A DNA stretch of 64,000 nucleotides from an uncultured Eubacteriales bacterium (GTDB lineage: Bacteria > Bacillota > Clostridia > Christensenellales > Aristaeellaceae), in contig CADAPM010000013.1 in NCBI GenBank assembly GCA_902789795.1, positions 1 through 64,000 on the forward strand. The letters are read 5' to 3'. Below the pieces are notes generated by a model. That model saw only the letters and a list, made by a program, of their open reading frames with translations. It searched no databases and was not told the origin of the DNA. The translations under genes and the position numbers were made by a program. Of the stretch, positions 49,992 to 57,809 are shown piece by piece. Each line of letters begins with the position of its first letter. The first letter of the stretch is position 1.

Positions 49992-50020
49992 AAAATATCA
50001 TATGAAATCATGAATGTCAA
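49992..50020 (-). promoter_or_regulatory. Promoter of the fructan transporter operon
   Basis: Minus strand TTGACA (50015-50020), a 17-bp spacer with TTCATGATTTCAT, and TATTTT (49992-49997). The operator at 49965-49978 lies just downstream of the start site. Confidence 0.75.
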
Positions 50021-50109
50021 CTGCAAATTTGAAAAAATGGGCAAAAAAACGTCAAAATGTTTAAGGTGTATTAAGGGCATAAATTCTTTTACTCACGCAA
50101 AACTAATGC

Positions 50110-50138
50110 TTGACATATTTTCATGAAAATGATACTAT
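50110..50138 (+). promoter_or_regulatory. Autoregulated promoter of the LacI regulator
   Basis: TTGACA (50110-50115), 17 bp, and TACTAT (50133-50138). The perfect palindrome ATTTTCATGAAAAT (50117-50130) fills the spacer, and TTCATGAA (50140-50147) follows; binding there would block the regulator's own promoter. Confidence 0.8.
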
Positions 50139-50170
50139 ATTCATGAAATAAATGAAGAGAGGTGTGCACA

Positions 50171-51160
50171 TTGACGAAAGCACACAACGGCCCGACCATG
50201 GCGGACGTCGCCCGGGAGGCGGGCGTCGCCCTGGGCACAGTCTCCCGCGTGATCAACGGGGAGCAGGTCGGAGAAGCATACAAAACAAAGGTAGAGGAAG
50301 CGATCCAGAAGCTGGGCTACCGCTACAACGTGAGCGGCCGCGCCCTCCGGACGGACCGCACCAACACCATCGCGGTCATCATTCCCAACACCATCAACCC
50401 CTATTTCGCGGCGCTGGTGCATCACCTGAACGTGGCGCTGGAAAAGCGGGATAAAAAGATGATGCTCTGCTTCACGGAATATGACCGCGGCCGCGAGATC
50501 GAATTCATCCACATGGCGCAGCAGAACCGGGTGGACGGCATCATCGCCCTGACCTACAACCCGAAGCTGACGATCCCGGAGGACATCCCCTTCGTGACCA
50601 TCGACCGCTTCTTTTCTTCCTCCGTGCCCTGCATCGCGGCGGACAACTTCGGCGGCGGTATGATCGCCGCCCGGAAGCTGAAGGAGCTGGGCTGCACCTC
50701 CGCTCTGTTCATGCGCATCGGCTCCACGCTGGTCAACGAGCCCAGCAAGCGCAAGGACGGCTTCGTGAGCGGCTGCGTGGAGGTCGGCCTCCCCTTCGAG
50801 ACCATGATCCTGGAGGACGGCCAGCCTCTGGACGCCTTTGACCGCTTCCTGGAGAGCCGGATGAAGGACGGGAAGCTGCCCTTCGACGGCCTGTTCATGG
50901 GCACCGATTACCAGGCCTGGCACATCATCAAGACCCTGCGCCGCCTGGGCATCCGCGTACCGGAGGACGTGCAGGTGATCGGCTTTGACGGCATCCGCAT
51001 GTTCGGGGATCAGGAGCTGATCGTTTCCACCATCGTGCAGCCGGTGCAGGAGATCGCCGAGACCTGCGTGAGCACCGTGCTGTCCAAGCATCTGTCCAAC
51101 GTGCCTTCACTGATCTGCCTGCCGGTCAGGTATGCCGCCGGCGGCACGACCAAGGAATAG
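50171..51160 (+). CDS. LacI-family repressor of the fructan/sucrose locus
   Basis: A 329-residue regulator: HTH TMADVAREAGVALGTVSRVI with hinge GYRYNVSGRALRTDRTNTIA, then a periplasmic-binding-protein-like sensor (IIPNTINPYFAALVHHLNVA, IGFDGIRMFGDQELIVSTIV). TTG at 50171 is preferred (GAGAGGTG 7 bp upstream); a GTG at 50162 is possible. Divergent from the importer-GH32 operon and followed 20 bp later by fructokinase, so it probably senses sucrose, fructose or a phosphate of them and represses both. Confidence 0.9.
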   Translation: MTKAHNGPTMADVAREAGVALGTVSRVINGEQVGEAYKTKVEEAIQKLGYRYNVSGRALRTDRTNTIAVIIPNTINPYFAALVHHLNVALEKRDKKMMLCFTEYDRGREIEFIHMAQQNRVDGIIALTYNPKLTIPEDIPFVTIDRFFSSSVPCIAADNFGGGMIAARKLKELGCTSALFMRIGSTLVNEPSKRKDGFVSGCVEVGLPFETMILEDGQPLDAFDRFLESRMKDGKLPFDGLFMGTDYQAWHIIKTLRRLGIRVPEDVQVIGFDGIRMFGDQELIVSTIVQPVQEIAETCVSTVLSKHLSNVPSLICLPVRYAAGGTTKE

Positions 51161-51180
51161 ATTCAAAGGAGATCGTACCC

Positions 51181-52131
51181 ATGATTGATGTTGTCGCTTT
51201 AGGAGAGCTGCTGATCGATTTCGCGCCCCAATCCGTCAACGAGGCGGGCTATCCCGTCCTTTCCGCCAATCCAGGCGGCGCGCCGGGCAATTTCCTGGCC
51301 GCGCTGAACAAGTACGGCTGCTCCACCGCCATGATCGGCAAGGTGGGCGACGACATGTTCGGCCGCCTGCTGGTCGATACCCTGCGCAAGGCCGGCATCG
51401 GCACCCAGGGCGTCGTGACGGACCCGGGCGTATTCACCACCCTGGCCTTCGTATCCCTGGACAAGAGCGGCAACCGGGACTTCAGCTTCGCCCGCAAGCC
51501 CGGCGCCGACACCTGCCTGACCCCCGGCGAGGTCAACGAAGACCTGCTGGCCGAAGCCCGGATCTTCCACTTCGGCACCCTTTCCCTGACGGACGAACCC
51601 GCCGCCTCCGCCACCCGCGCGGCCATCGCCGCCGCCAAGGCCCACGGCGCGCTGATCAGCCTGGATCCCAACCTGCGCAAGCCCCTTTGGAAGCGCGAGG
51701 AGGACGCGAAGGCCGCCATAGAGTGGAGCCTCCGCCAGGCGGACATCGTGAAGATCAGCGACGAGGAGATCGAATGGCTCTGGGGCCTGAGCCCCGAAGC
51801 CGGCGCGCAGAAGATCCTGACGGAATACGGCGCGTCCCTTGTCTACGCGACCCTGGGCCCCAAGGGCTGCCACGCCGCCACCAAGGCCTGCGCCGTGACG
51901 GTAGCGAGCCCCTCCGGTATCCACGTGGTGGACACCACCGGCGCCGGGGACATCTTCGGCGGCAGCGCCATGAGCCGCTTCCTGAAGACGAACAAAGCCC
52001 CCGCGGAACTGACCGCGGAGGAGCTCACCAACATCGTGCGCTTCGCCTGCACCGCCGCCAGCCTCTCCACCCAGAAGCACGGCGGCATCGGCAGCGTGCC
52101 GGAAGAAAACGAGGTCAGGGAGAAACTCTGA
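51181..52131 (+). CDS. Fructokinase (PfkB family)
   Basis: A 316-residue sugar kinase: DVVALGELLIDFAPQSVNEA, NPGGAPGNFLAALNKYGCST and the catalytic motif DTTGAGDIFGGSAMSRFLKT (Asp base in GAGD). It phosphorylates fructose released by the GH32 enzymes. Cotranscribed with the LacI regulator; AAGGAG precedes the ATG. A terminator follows at 52145. Confidence 0.92.
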   Translation: MIDVVALGELLIDFAPQSVNEAGYPVLSANPGGAPGNFLAALNKYGCSTAMIGKVGDDMFGRLLVDTLRKAGIGTQGVVTDPGVFTTLAFVSLDKSGNRDFSFARKPGADTCLTPGEVNEDLLAEARIFHFGTLSLTDEPAASATRAAIAAAKAHGALISLDPNLRKPLWKREEDAKAAIEWSLRQADIVKISDEEIEWLWGLSPEAGAQKILTEYGASLVYATLGPKGCHAATKACAVTVASPSGIHVVDTTGAGDIFGGSAMSRFLKTNKAPAELTAEELTNIVRFACTAASLSTQKHGGIGSVPEENEVREKL

Positions 52132-52144
52132 GCAGTATAATAGG

Positions 52145-52174
52145 AAAAAGCAGCCGCGTGCCGGCTGCTTTTTT
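52145..52174 (+). terminator. Terminator after fructokinase
   Basis: AAAAAGCAGCCG / CGGCTGCTTTTTT forms a perfect stem with a T-run, 13 bp after the stop. Confidence 0.9.
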
Positions 52175-52194
52175 CAATGATGAGCTTGGTATAA

Positions 52195-52355
52195 AGAAAC
52201 TGAGAGCAGAAAGTACAAAGTAGGAAGTAGGAAGTAGAAAGTAGGAAGTAATTCTACTTTTCAGGTGGCGTTTCAACCGCCGCTTCATCAACATTAATTA
52301 CTTCCTACTTCCTAACTCCTACTTCCTACCTACTGATTTATACTTCCTACTTCGT
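52195..52355. repeat. Heptad arrays around 68-bp core, copy 4 (locus 12)
   Basis: Purine heptads 52195-52250 and pyrimidine heptads 52298-52355 flank a core at 52241-52308 in the same orientation as the 6.8 kb copy. The following 52356-52532 is AT-rich with no gene or motif I recognise. Confidence 0.8.
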
Positions 52356-52532
52356 GCTTTCTATTATCTTTTTGCGCATCATGCTCGCGCTGTGTTCTCA
52401 ATATTGGTTCTCGTTCTTCTTGAGATTGCAGAAGGCTTTGTGTTTTTCCTGTATTCACTAAAGTTTTCGCCGTTTTCGGAAGCCGAACGCTTGCTCAACA
52501 GTTGACATTGTTTGCATATTTATAAACCATAT

Positions 52533-52561
52533 TTGACATTTTACATCATTTATGATACAAT
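52533..52561 (+). promoter_or_regulatory. Promoter of the second sugar importer
   Basis: TTGACA (52533-52538), 17 bp, TACAAT (52556-52561). A further TTGACA lies at 52502-52507. The leader to 52803 is about 235 nt; it contains no known riboswitch I can recognise. Confidence 0.75.
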
Positions 52562-52802
52562 ACTTCTCAAATCTACGAAAATCCAACGAAAACCATTGCA
52601 AATGAAGAACTTTCAGATGTACTTCCCTGCATACGGTCTCGTTTTCCTGTGCATTGCATGATCAGATTCAAAGCAAATATTGAGAAGGTTTTCCCCATTT
52701 TTCCATTGTTGAACTTCCGGGGTCTTGGCATAATGTGAACAGCTGAGCGCGATTGCTCAAAATATTCATTTACTTTTCAATTCTTTTAAGGAGGAAAAAC
52801 CG

Positions 52803-54439
52803 ATGAAGAAACTGTTGGCTGTTATCATGGCTCTGGCGATGATCATCTCCATCGTGCCCGCCGTCATGGCTGATGCCGCACCGGAAGTCATCACCTTCAC
52901 CGTGTTCCGCGGCGATCCCGGCGATCAGCCCACGGACGACAACAAGATCTACAAACTGATCGAGGAAAAGCTGGGCGTCAAATTCGAGTTTGAATTCCTC
53001 GCCGGCAACCTGGATGAGACCCTCGGCCTCAAACTGGCGGACGACGTCTATCCGGACCTGTTCGACGGCGGCAACAGCGCTGAGACGCTGGAGGCTGCGG
53101 GCGTCTTGATCGACCTGCTGCCCTACATCAGCGAAGAAAAGACCCCGAACCTCTACAAGCACATCTACACCAACAACCGCATCAAGCAGCTCCTGACCGA
53201 CGACGGCAAGCTGTACATCATCCCCAACTACGGCATCAACTACAACGATCAGATCCAGAACGAGTGCAACGGCCCCGCCTTCTTCATCCAGAAGCAGGTC
53301 ATCGCCTGGAACAACTACGAAGTGCCCACCACCCTGAATGAGTACTTCGACCTGATCGAACGCTTCATCGCTGCCAACCCCACCACCGCCAACGGCACAC
53401 CCTACACCGGCTTCGCGATCCTGTGCGAAGGCTGGCGCCACTTCTGCCTGATCAACCCCGTGCAGCACCTGATGGGCCGCCCGAACGACGGCGAAGTGAC
53501 GATCCGGGCTTCCATACCGAGACCTTCATCGACAAGCCCTATGCCAAGGCCTATTACAAGAAACTGAACGAAGAATACCAGAAGGGCCTCATCAACAAGG
53601 ATACCTTCGTCATGAACTATGACCAGTACATCGCGGCCCTTTCCAACGGCACCGTGCTGGGCATGTTTGACCAGACCTGGGACTTCGGCACCGCTACCGA
53701 CTCCCTGAAAGCCAGCCAGATGTATGAGAACACCTACCTGGCCCTGCCCCTGGTCTATGACCCCGAATACGTGGACGGCAAGGTCATTGAAGAGCATTAC
53801 CTGAACGGTACCGTCATGAACAAGGACCGCGGCTTCGGCATCTCCACCACCTGCAAGTATCCCGAGCGCGCCATCCAGCTGTTCGAGACCCTGCTCTCCG
53901 ACGAATGGCAGACCATCCTCCAGTGGGGCATCGAGGGCGAAGACTACTATGTGGAGAACGGCCGCTACCTGATGACCAAGGAACAGTATGACCAGCGCGC
54001 CGACGCGCAGTGGAAGCGCGCCAACCGCGCCCTGGCCGTCTGGGAGTCCTGCCCGAAGAAGCAGGGCACCATGGACAACGGCAACGCCTGGGATCCCGCG
54101 CAGCAGCCCGAGATCTACTTCGGCCAGATGAACGACTATGACAAGGCCTTCCTGACCGCCGCCGGCAAGAAGACCCCCGCTGAGTTCTTCAATCCGCCCA
54201 TCGAGCTGGCGCCCTACGGCGAAGCCTGGCAGATCGACAAGGGACCCATCGACATCGACTACAACAACGGCTTCCTGCCCATCCAGGACCGCTGGCTGCC
54301 CATCATCATCACCTGCGATCCGGCAGAGATCGACGCCAACTGGGATGCTTTCGTCGCCGAGATCACCCCGTCCGCTCAGGTCTACACCGATTTCATGCAG
54401 GCTGAGGTGCTGAAGCTGGTCGAGCAGGCTCTCAACTAA
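52803..54439 (+). pseudogene. Solute-binding protein of the second importer, frame-disrupted
   Basis: The first frame gives signal peptide KKLLAVIMALAMIISIVPAV and binding-protein lobe one (ITFTVFRGDPGDQPTDDNKI, LKLADDVYPDLFDGGNSAET) to about 53500. The second frame resumes near 53505 with FHTETFIDKPYAKAYYKKLN and continues to 54439 (LPIIITCDPAEIDANWDAFV). Both parts are well conserved, so the break at about 53495-53515 (GTGACGATCCGGGCTTC) is a small indel. True product would be about 545-550 residues, an LplA-type sugar-binding protein. It may be an assembly error, because the downstream permeases are intact. Confidence 0.85.
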
Positions 54440-54454
54440 TCAGATTCTTTGCCA

Positions 54455-54480
54455 GAGGGGAGAGAGTTGTCTCTCCCCTC
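54455..54480 (+). promoter_or_regulatory. Intercistronic hairpin after the second binding protein
   Basis: A perfect stem, GAGGGGAGAGA / TCTCTCCCCTC, with a GTTG loop, not followed by a clear T-run. Probably stabilises the binding-protein message or causes partial termination, like the hairpin at 46187-46215. Confidence 0.7.
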
Positions 54481-54514
54481 TTCCCGTTTACTTTATACTA
54501 TGGGGGAAGACAGT

Positions 54515-55483
54515 ATGATCAGAATCGGAAAGACCGCCAAAGCAGAGGCGGCTGCAGTTCCGCGGCAAAAGCGCGGATTTTTCCGCACGCTGGGCGGACA
54601 GTGGCAGCTGATGATCATGTCCGTGCCGATGCTTTTGTACGTGCTGCTGTTCAATTACGGCCCGCTGTGGGGCTGGCTGACAGCGTTCCAGGATTACCAG
54701 CCCAGGGATGGCCTGGCGGGCAGCAAGTGGGTCGGCTGGGGAAACTTCACGTTCCTGTTCGGCCGGGAGGATTTCCTGCTGTCCATCCGGAATACGCTGG
54801 CCATGAGCCTGATCAACCTGGTGTTCGGCACGGTTTCCGCCATTGTGCTGGCGGTGCTGCTGAATGAAGTGCGCAACAGGTCGTTCAAGCGCACGGTGCA
54901 GACCGTTACCTATCTTCCCCACTTCCTGAGCATGGTCATCGTCGTGGGCATGGCGCAGAACATTTTTTCCAGCAACGGTGCGGTCAACCAGCTTCTGCTG
55001 TCACTCCGCCTCGTAGACCAGCCCGTTTTCTTCCTGGGCAAGGGCGAATACTTCTGGTGGCTGGTCGGCGTGATCAACGTCTGGAAGGAGGTCGGCTGGA
55101 ACACCATCATCTACATCGCCGCCATGACCTCCATCGATCCCAGCTTGTATGAAGCCGCCGCCATTGACGGCGCGGGCCGTTTCCAGCGCATCCTGAACGT
55201 GACCCTGCCCGGCATCCGCTCCACCTTCATGGTGCTTTTGATCATGAACATCGGCCACCTGATGGAGGCCGGCTTTGAGATCCAGTATCTGATGCGCTCA
55301 GGCCTGACCATGAAATACTCCGACACCATAGACGTTTTCGCGCTGCTGTACAGCTTCGGCAGTACCCGTCCCCACTATTCCTACGGCGTTGCCGCCGGCA
55401 TGTTCAAGAGCGTGGTAGGCATCATCCTGCTGATCATCGCCAACATGACGGCCAAGGCGCTGGATGAGAACACGCTGATCTGA
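54515..55483 (+). CDS. Sugar ABC permease, LplB-like (second importer)
   Basis: A 322-residue permease: QLMIMSVPMLLYVLLFNYGP, EAA motif EAAAIDGAGRFQRILNVTLP, and VFALLYSFGSTRPHYSYGVA. ATG 54515 with GGGGGAAG upstream is preferred; the longer frame from 54449 overlaps the hairpin. Follows the damaged binding protein and precedes the LplC-like gene by 16 bp. Confidence 0.9.
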   Translation: MIRIGKTAKAEAAAVPRQKRGFFRTLGGQWQLMIMSVPMLLYVLLFNYGPLWGWLTAFQDYQPRDGLAGSKWVGWGNFTFLFGREDFLLSIRNTLAMSLINLVFGTVSAIVLAVLLNEVRNRSFKRTVQTVTYLPHFLSMVIVVGMAQNIFSSNGAVNQLLLSLRLVDQPVFFLGKGEYFWWLVGVINVWKEVGWNTIIYIAAMTSIDPSLYEAAAIDGAGRFQRILNVTLPGIRSTFMVLLIMNIGHLMEAGFEIQYLMRSGLTMKYSDTIDVFALLYSFGSTRPHYSYGVAAGMFKSVVGIILLIIANMTAKALDENTLI

Positions 55484-55499
55484 GGAAGGAGGGATAACC

Positions 55500-56411
55500 G
55501 TGACTGCCATCAATAAGCCTGTTTCCCGCAAGCAGCGGGACGTCGTATTCCCTGTGGTCAATACCATCGTCCTCTGCATCCTGATGTTCATTACCCTGTA
55601 CCCCGTACTGAACACGGTCGCCTATTCCTTCAGCGACGGCATGGACGCCGTCAAGGGCGGCATCGGCATCTGGCCCCGCGTGTTCAGCACCAAGGCGTAC
55701 AACGAATTGCTGAATGACACCGCCGTTTACAAGGCGTTCCTGATTTCGCTTTCTAAGACCGTGATCACCACGCTGACCAACCTGTTTTTCACTTCCATGC
55801 TGGCCTATGCGCTGAGCAGGAAGGAATACGTGCTGCGCACTTTCATCACCACGCTCATGGTGCTGACCATGTACGTAAACGCGGGCCTGATCCCCAACTA
55901 CCTGCTGATCTCGCGGACGCTGGGCCTCAAGAACAGCTTCTGGGTCTACATTATCCCCACCATGTTCTCCTGCTTCAACATGATCGTGATCCGCACCTAC
56001 ATCCTGGGCCTGCCGGAAGCGCTGATCGAATCCGCGCGCATCGATGGCGCGGGCGACCTGCGCACTTTCTTCCAGATCATCCTGCCTCTGTGCCTGCCCG
56101 TCATGGCCACCGTGGCCCTGTTCGTGGCCGTCGGCGCGTGGAACAGCTGGTTCGACACCTACCTGTACAACGGCAGCAAGAAGGACCTGTATACCCTGCA
56201 GTATCTGCTCAAGATGAAGCTGGCGACCACACAGAACAGCTCCAACGCCGCGAACACGACAGCGGACGCGCTTTCAAACGCCTCCAAGGTCGCGCCGATC
56301 ACGGTCCGCAGCGCTATTTCCGTGGTCTCTGCGGTCCCCATCCTGATCGTCTATCCCTTCCTGCAGAAGTACTTCGTCACCGGCATGGCGCTGGGAAGCG
56401 TGAAGGGGTAA
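55500..56411 (+). CDS. Sugar ABC permease, LplC-like (second importer)
   Basis: A 303-residue permease: VNTIVLCILMFITLYPVLNT, EAA motif ESARIDGAGDLRTFFQIILP, and the end YPFLQKYFVTGMALGSVKG. GTG start with GGAAGGAGGG upstream. With the LplB-like permease it forms a channel for an unknown saccharide. Heptads begin at its stop codon. No ATPase gene is nearby; as usual for such importers, a shared MsmX-type ATPase is likely. Confidence 0.9.
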   Translation: MTAINKPVSRKQRDVVFPVVNTIVLCILMFITLYPVLNTVAYSFSDGMDAVKGGIGIWPRVFSTKAYNELLNDTAVYKAFLISLSKTVITTLTNLFFTSMLAYALSRKEYVLRTFITTLMVLTMYVNAGLIPNYLLISRTLGLKNSFWVYIIPTMFSCFNMIVIRTYILGLPEALIESARIDGAGDLRTFFQIILPLCLPVMATVALFVAVGAWNSWFDTYLYNGSKKDLYTLQYLLKMKLATTQNSSNAANTTADALSNASKVAPITVRSAISVVSAVPILIVYPFLQKYFVTGMALGSVKG

Positions 56412-56748
56412 TTACGAATTAGGAATGAGGAATGAGGAGTTAAAGCGTGAAGGAGGAAGTAGGAGGTAGGAAGTAGGAAGTAATTCTACTTCGGTTCCTG
56501 ACGCTGCTAACGCCACCTCATGAACATTTATTACTTCCTACTTTCTTCTTCCTACTTCCTACCTTGTTCCCCCTCCTGCCTTGTTCATACTTCTTTTCCC
56601 TTCCTATGGAGGAAGAGACTAAAAGTAGGAAGTAAGAGGTAGGAAGTAGAAAGTAATTCTACCTCCGCTCCCGGCGCTGCTAACGCCACCTCATAAACAT
56701 TTATTACTTCCTACTTTCTCCTTCCTACTTCCTACTTCTTGCTTCCAT
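56408..56748. repeat. Two heptad elements with 69-bp cores, copies 5 and 6 (locus 13)
   Basis: Two elements in the same orientation: purine array 56408-56483, core 56473-56541, pyrimidine array 56530-56575; then purine array 56620-56657, core 56646-56714, pyrimidine array 56704-56748. The cores are very similar (both contain CGCTGCTAACGCCACCTCAT). This fills the gap between lplC and the AraC gene. Confidence 0.85.
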
Positions 56749-56807
56749 CCAACTACTTACTTTATTCTTACTTTTTCTCTCTCCGTTTTTTTGATTCCGA
56801 GGTTATT

Positions 56808-57746
56808 ATGGCTAACGAAACGACGGATAACAGCCGGTTTCCGGACGGGTTCCGGATCCTGCACGGCAAGCAGGAATATGTCACCTATAAGGAGCACTCC
56901 TCCATCCGGATCTGGCCCTCCAGCGTGCCCGGGCATTACGACAACCATGCCCATTCCGCCATCGAGGTGCTGATCGTGCAGCGCGGCACGGCGGTGTATC
57001 AGCTGCCGGACCAGACCTACCGCGTCGGGCCGGGCCAGGTGCTGTTCGTCCCCTCGGGCTGCCCCCACGTGCTGACGGAGACCTCCGACATCCTGCGCTT
57101 TCTGATCCTGTTCGAGCCCAGCCCGCTGTACACGCTGCAGGATATGCCCCAGGTCAGCATGATGACCCAGCACCCCATCTTCCTGCAGAACCCGGGCGAG
57201 CTCAGGGAACAGGTGACCCACCTGCTCATGAGCGCCGTGGACTGCTATATGCAGAAGCAGGATATGTGGAATACCCAGTGCTACGCCTACCTGCTGCAGG
57301 TCTACGCCCTGCTGGGCCGGGAGTACCTGAACACCGCCGCGCCGCGGGTGCCCGTCCGGCACTCGCGCATCGACCCCGAGATCATGAACAGCGTCATCAC
57401 CTACATCTCCGAGCATTACATGGACGATCTGAACCTGGAGGACGCCGCCGCCTTCGCCGGCTTCTCCAAGTATTATTTCTCCCGCATTTTCAAGGATTTC
57501 TCCGGCATCTCCTTCTCGGATTACCTGCTGGTCAAGCGCCTGAACGCCGCGTCCAACCTGCTCATCCGCACCAACCAGCCCATCCGCGAGGTGGCGCGCA
57601 ACTCCGGCTTCGGCAGCGTGGCCACCTTCAACCGCATCTTCCGCGAGGAGAAAAAGTGCACCCCGACCCAGTTCCGCGCGATCTACGGCTCCACCGTGAC
57701 CGCCGACATCAACTCGCCGATCTTCCATTCGGCCAGCGGGGAATAA
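56808..57746 (+). CDS. AraC-family regulator with cupin sensor
   Basis: A 312-residue regulator. Cupin-like sensing domain about 30-110 (HYDNHAHSAIEVLIVQRGTA, RVGPGQVLFVPSGCPHVLTE), then two AraC HTH motifs (LEDAAAFAGFSKYYFSRIFK, IREVARNSGFGSVATFNRIF). ATG 56808 is chosen; a longer frame to 56739 runs through repeat sequence. Likely controls the second importer or the GH3 enzyme nearby. Terminator at 57764-57805. Confidence 0.85.
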   Translation: MANETTDNSRFPDGFRILHGKQEYVTYKEHSSIRIWPSSVPGHYDNHAHSAIEVLIVQRGTAVYQLPDQTYRVGPGQVLFVPSGCPHVLTETSDILRFLILFEPSPLYTLQDMPQVSMMTQHPIFLQNPGELREQVTHLLMSAVDCYMQKQDMWNTQCYAYLLQVYALLGREYLNTAAPRVPVRHSRIDPEIMNSVITYISEHYMDDLNLEDAAAFAGFSKYYFSRIFKDFSGISFSDYLLVKRLNAASNLLIRTNQPIREVARNSGFGSVATFNRIFREEKKCTPTQFRAIYGSTVTADINSPIFHSASGE

Positions 57747-57763
57747 ACAGCATATAACAGCAG

Positions 57764-57805
57764 CGGCCCCCTGTCTTTCGCGGACAGGGGGCCGGGTTTT
57801 TATTA
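57764..57805 (+). terminator. Terminator between the AraC and GH3 genes
   Basis: CGGCCCCCTGTC / GACAGGGGGCCG with a TTTCGCG loop and TTTTTATT after it. It sits between convergent genes, so it may serve both directions. Confidence 0.88.
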
Positions 57806-57809
57806 TTGA

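Noticed and set aside
52562-52802. A riboswitch in the 235-nt leader of the second importer
   Set aside because: No conserved riboswitch motif or terminator/antiterminator pair is visible.
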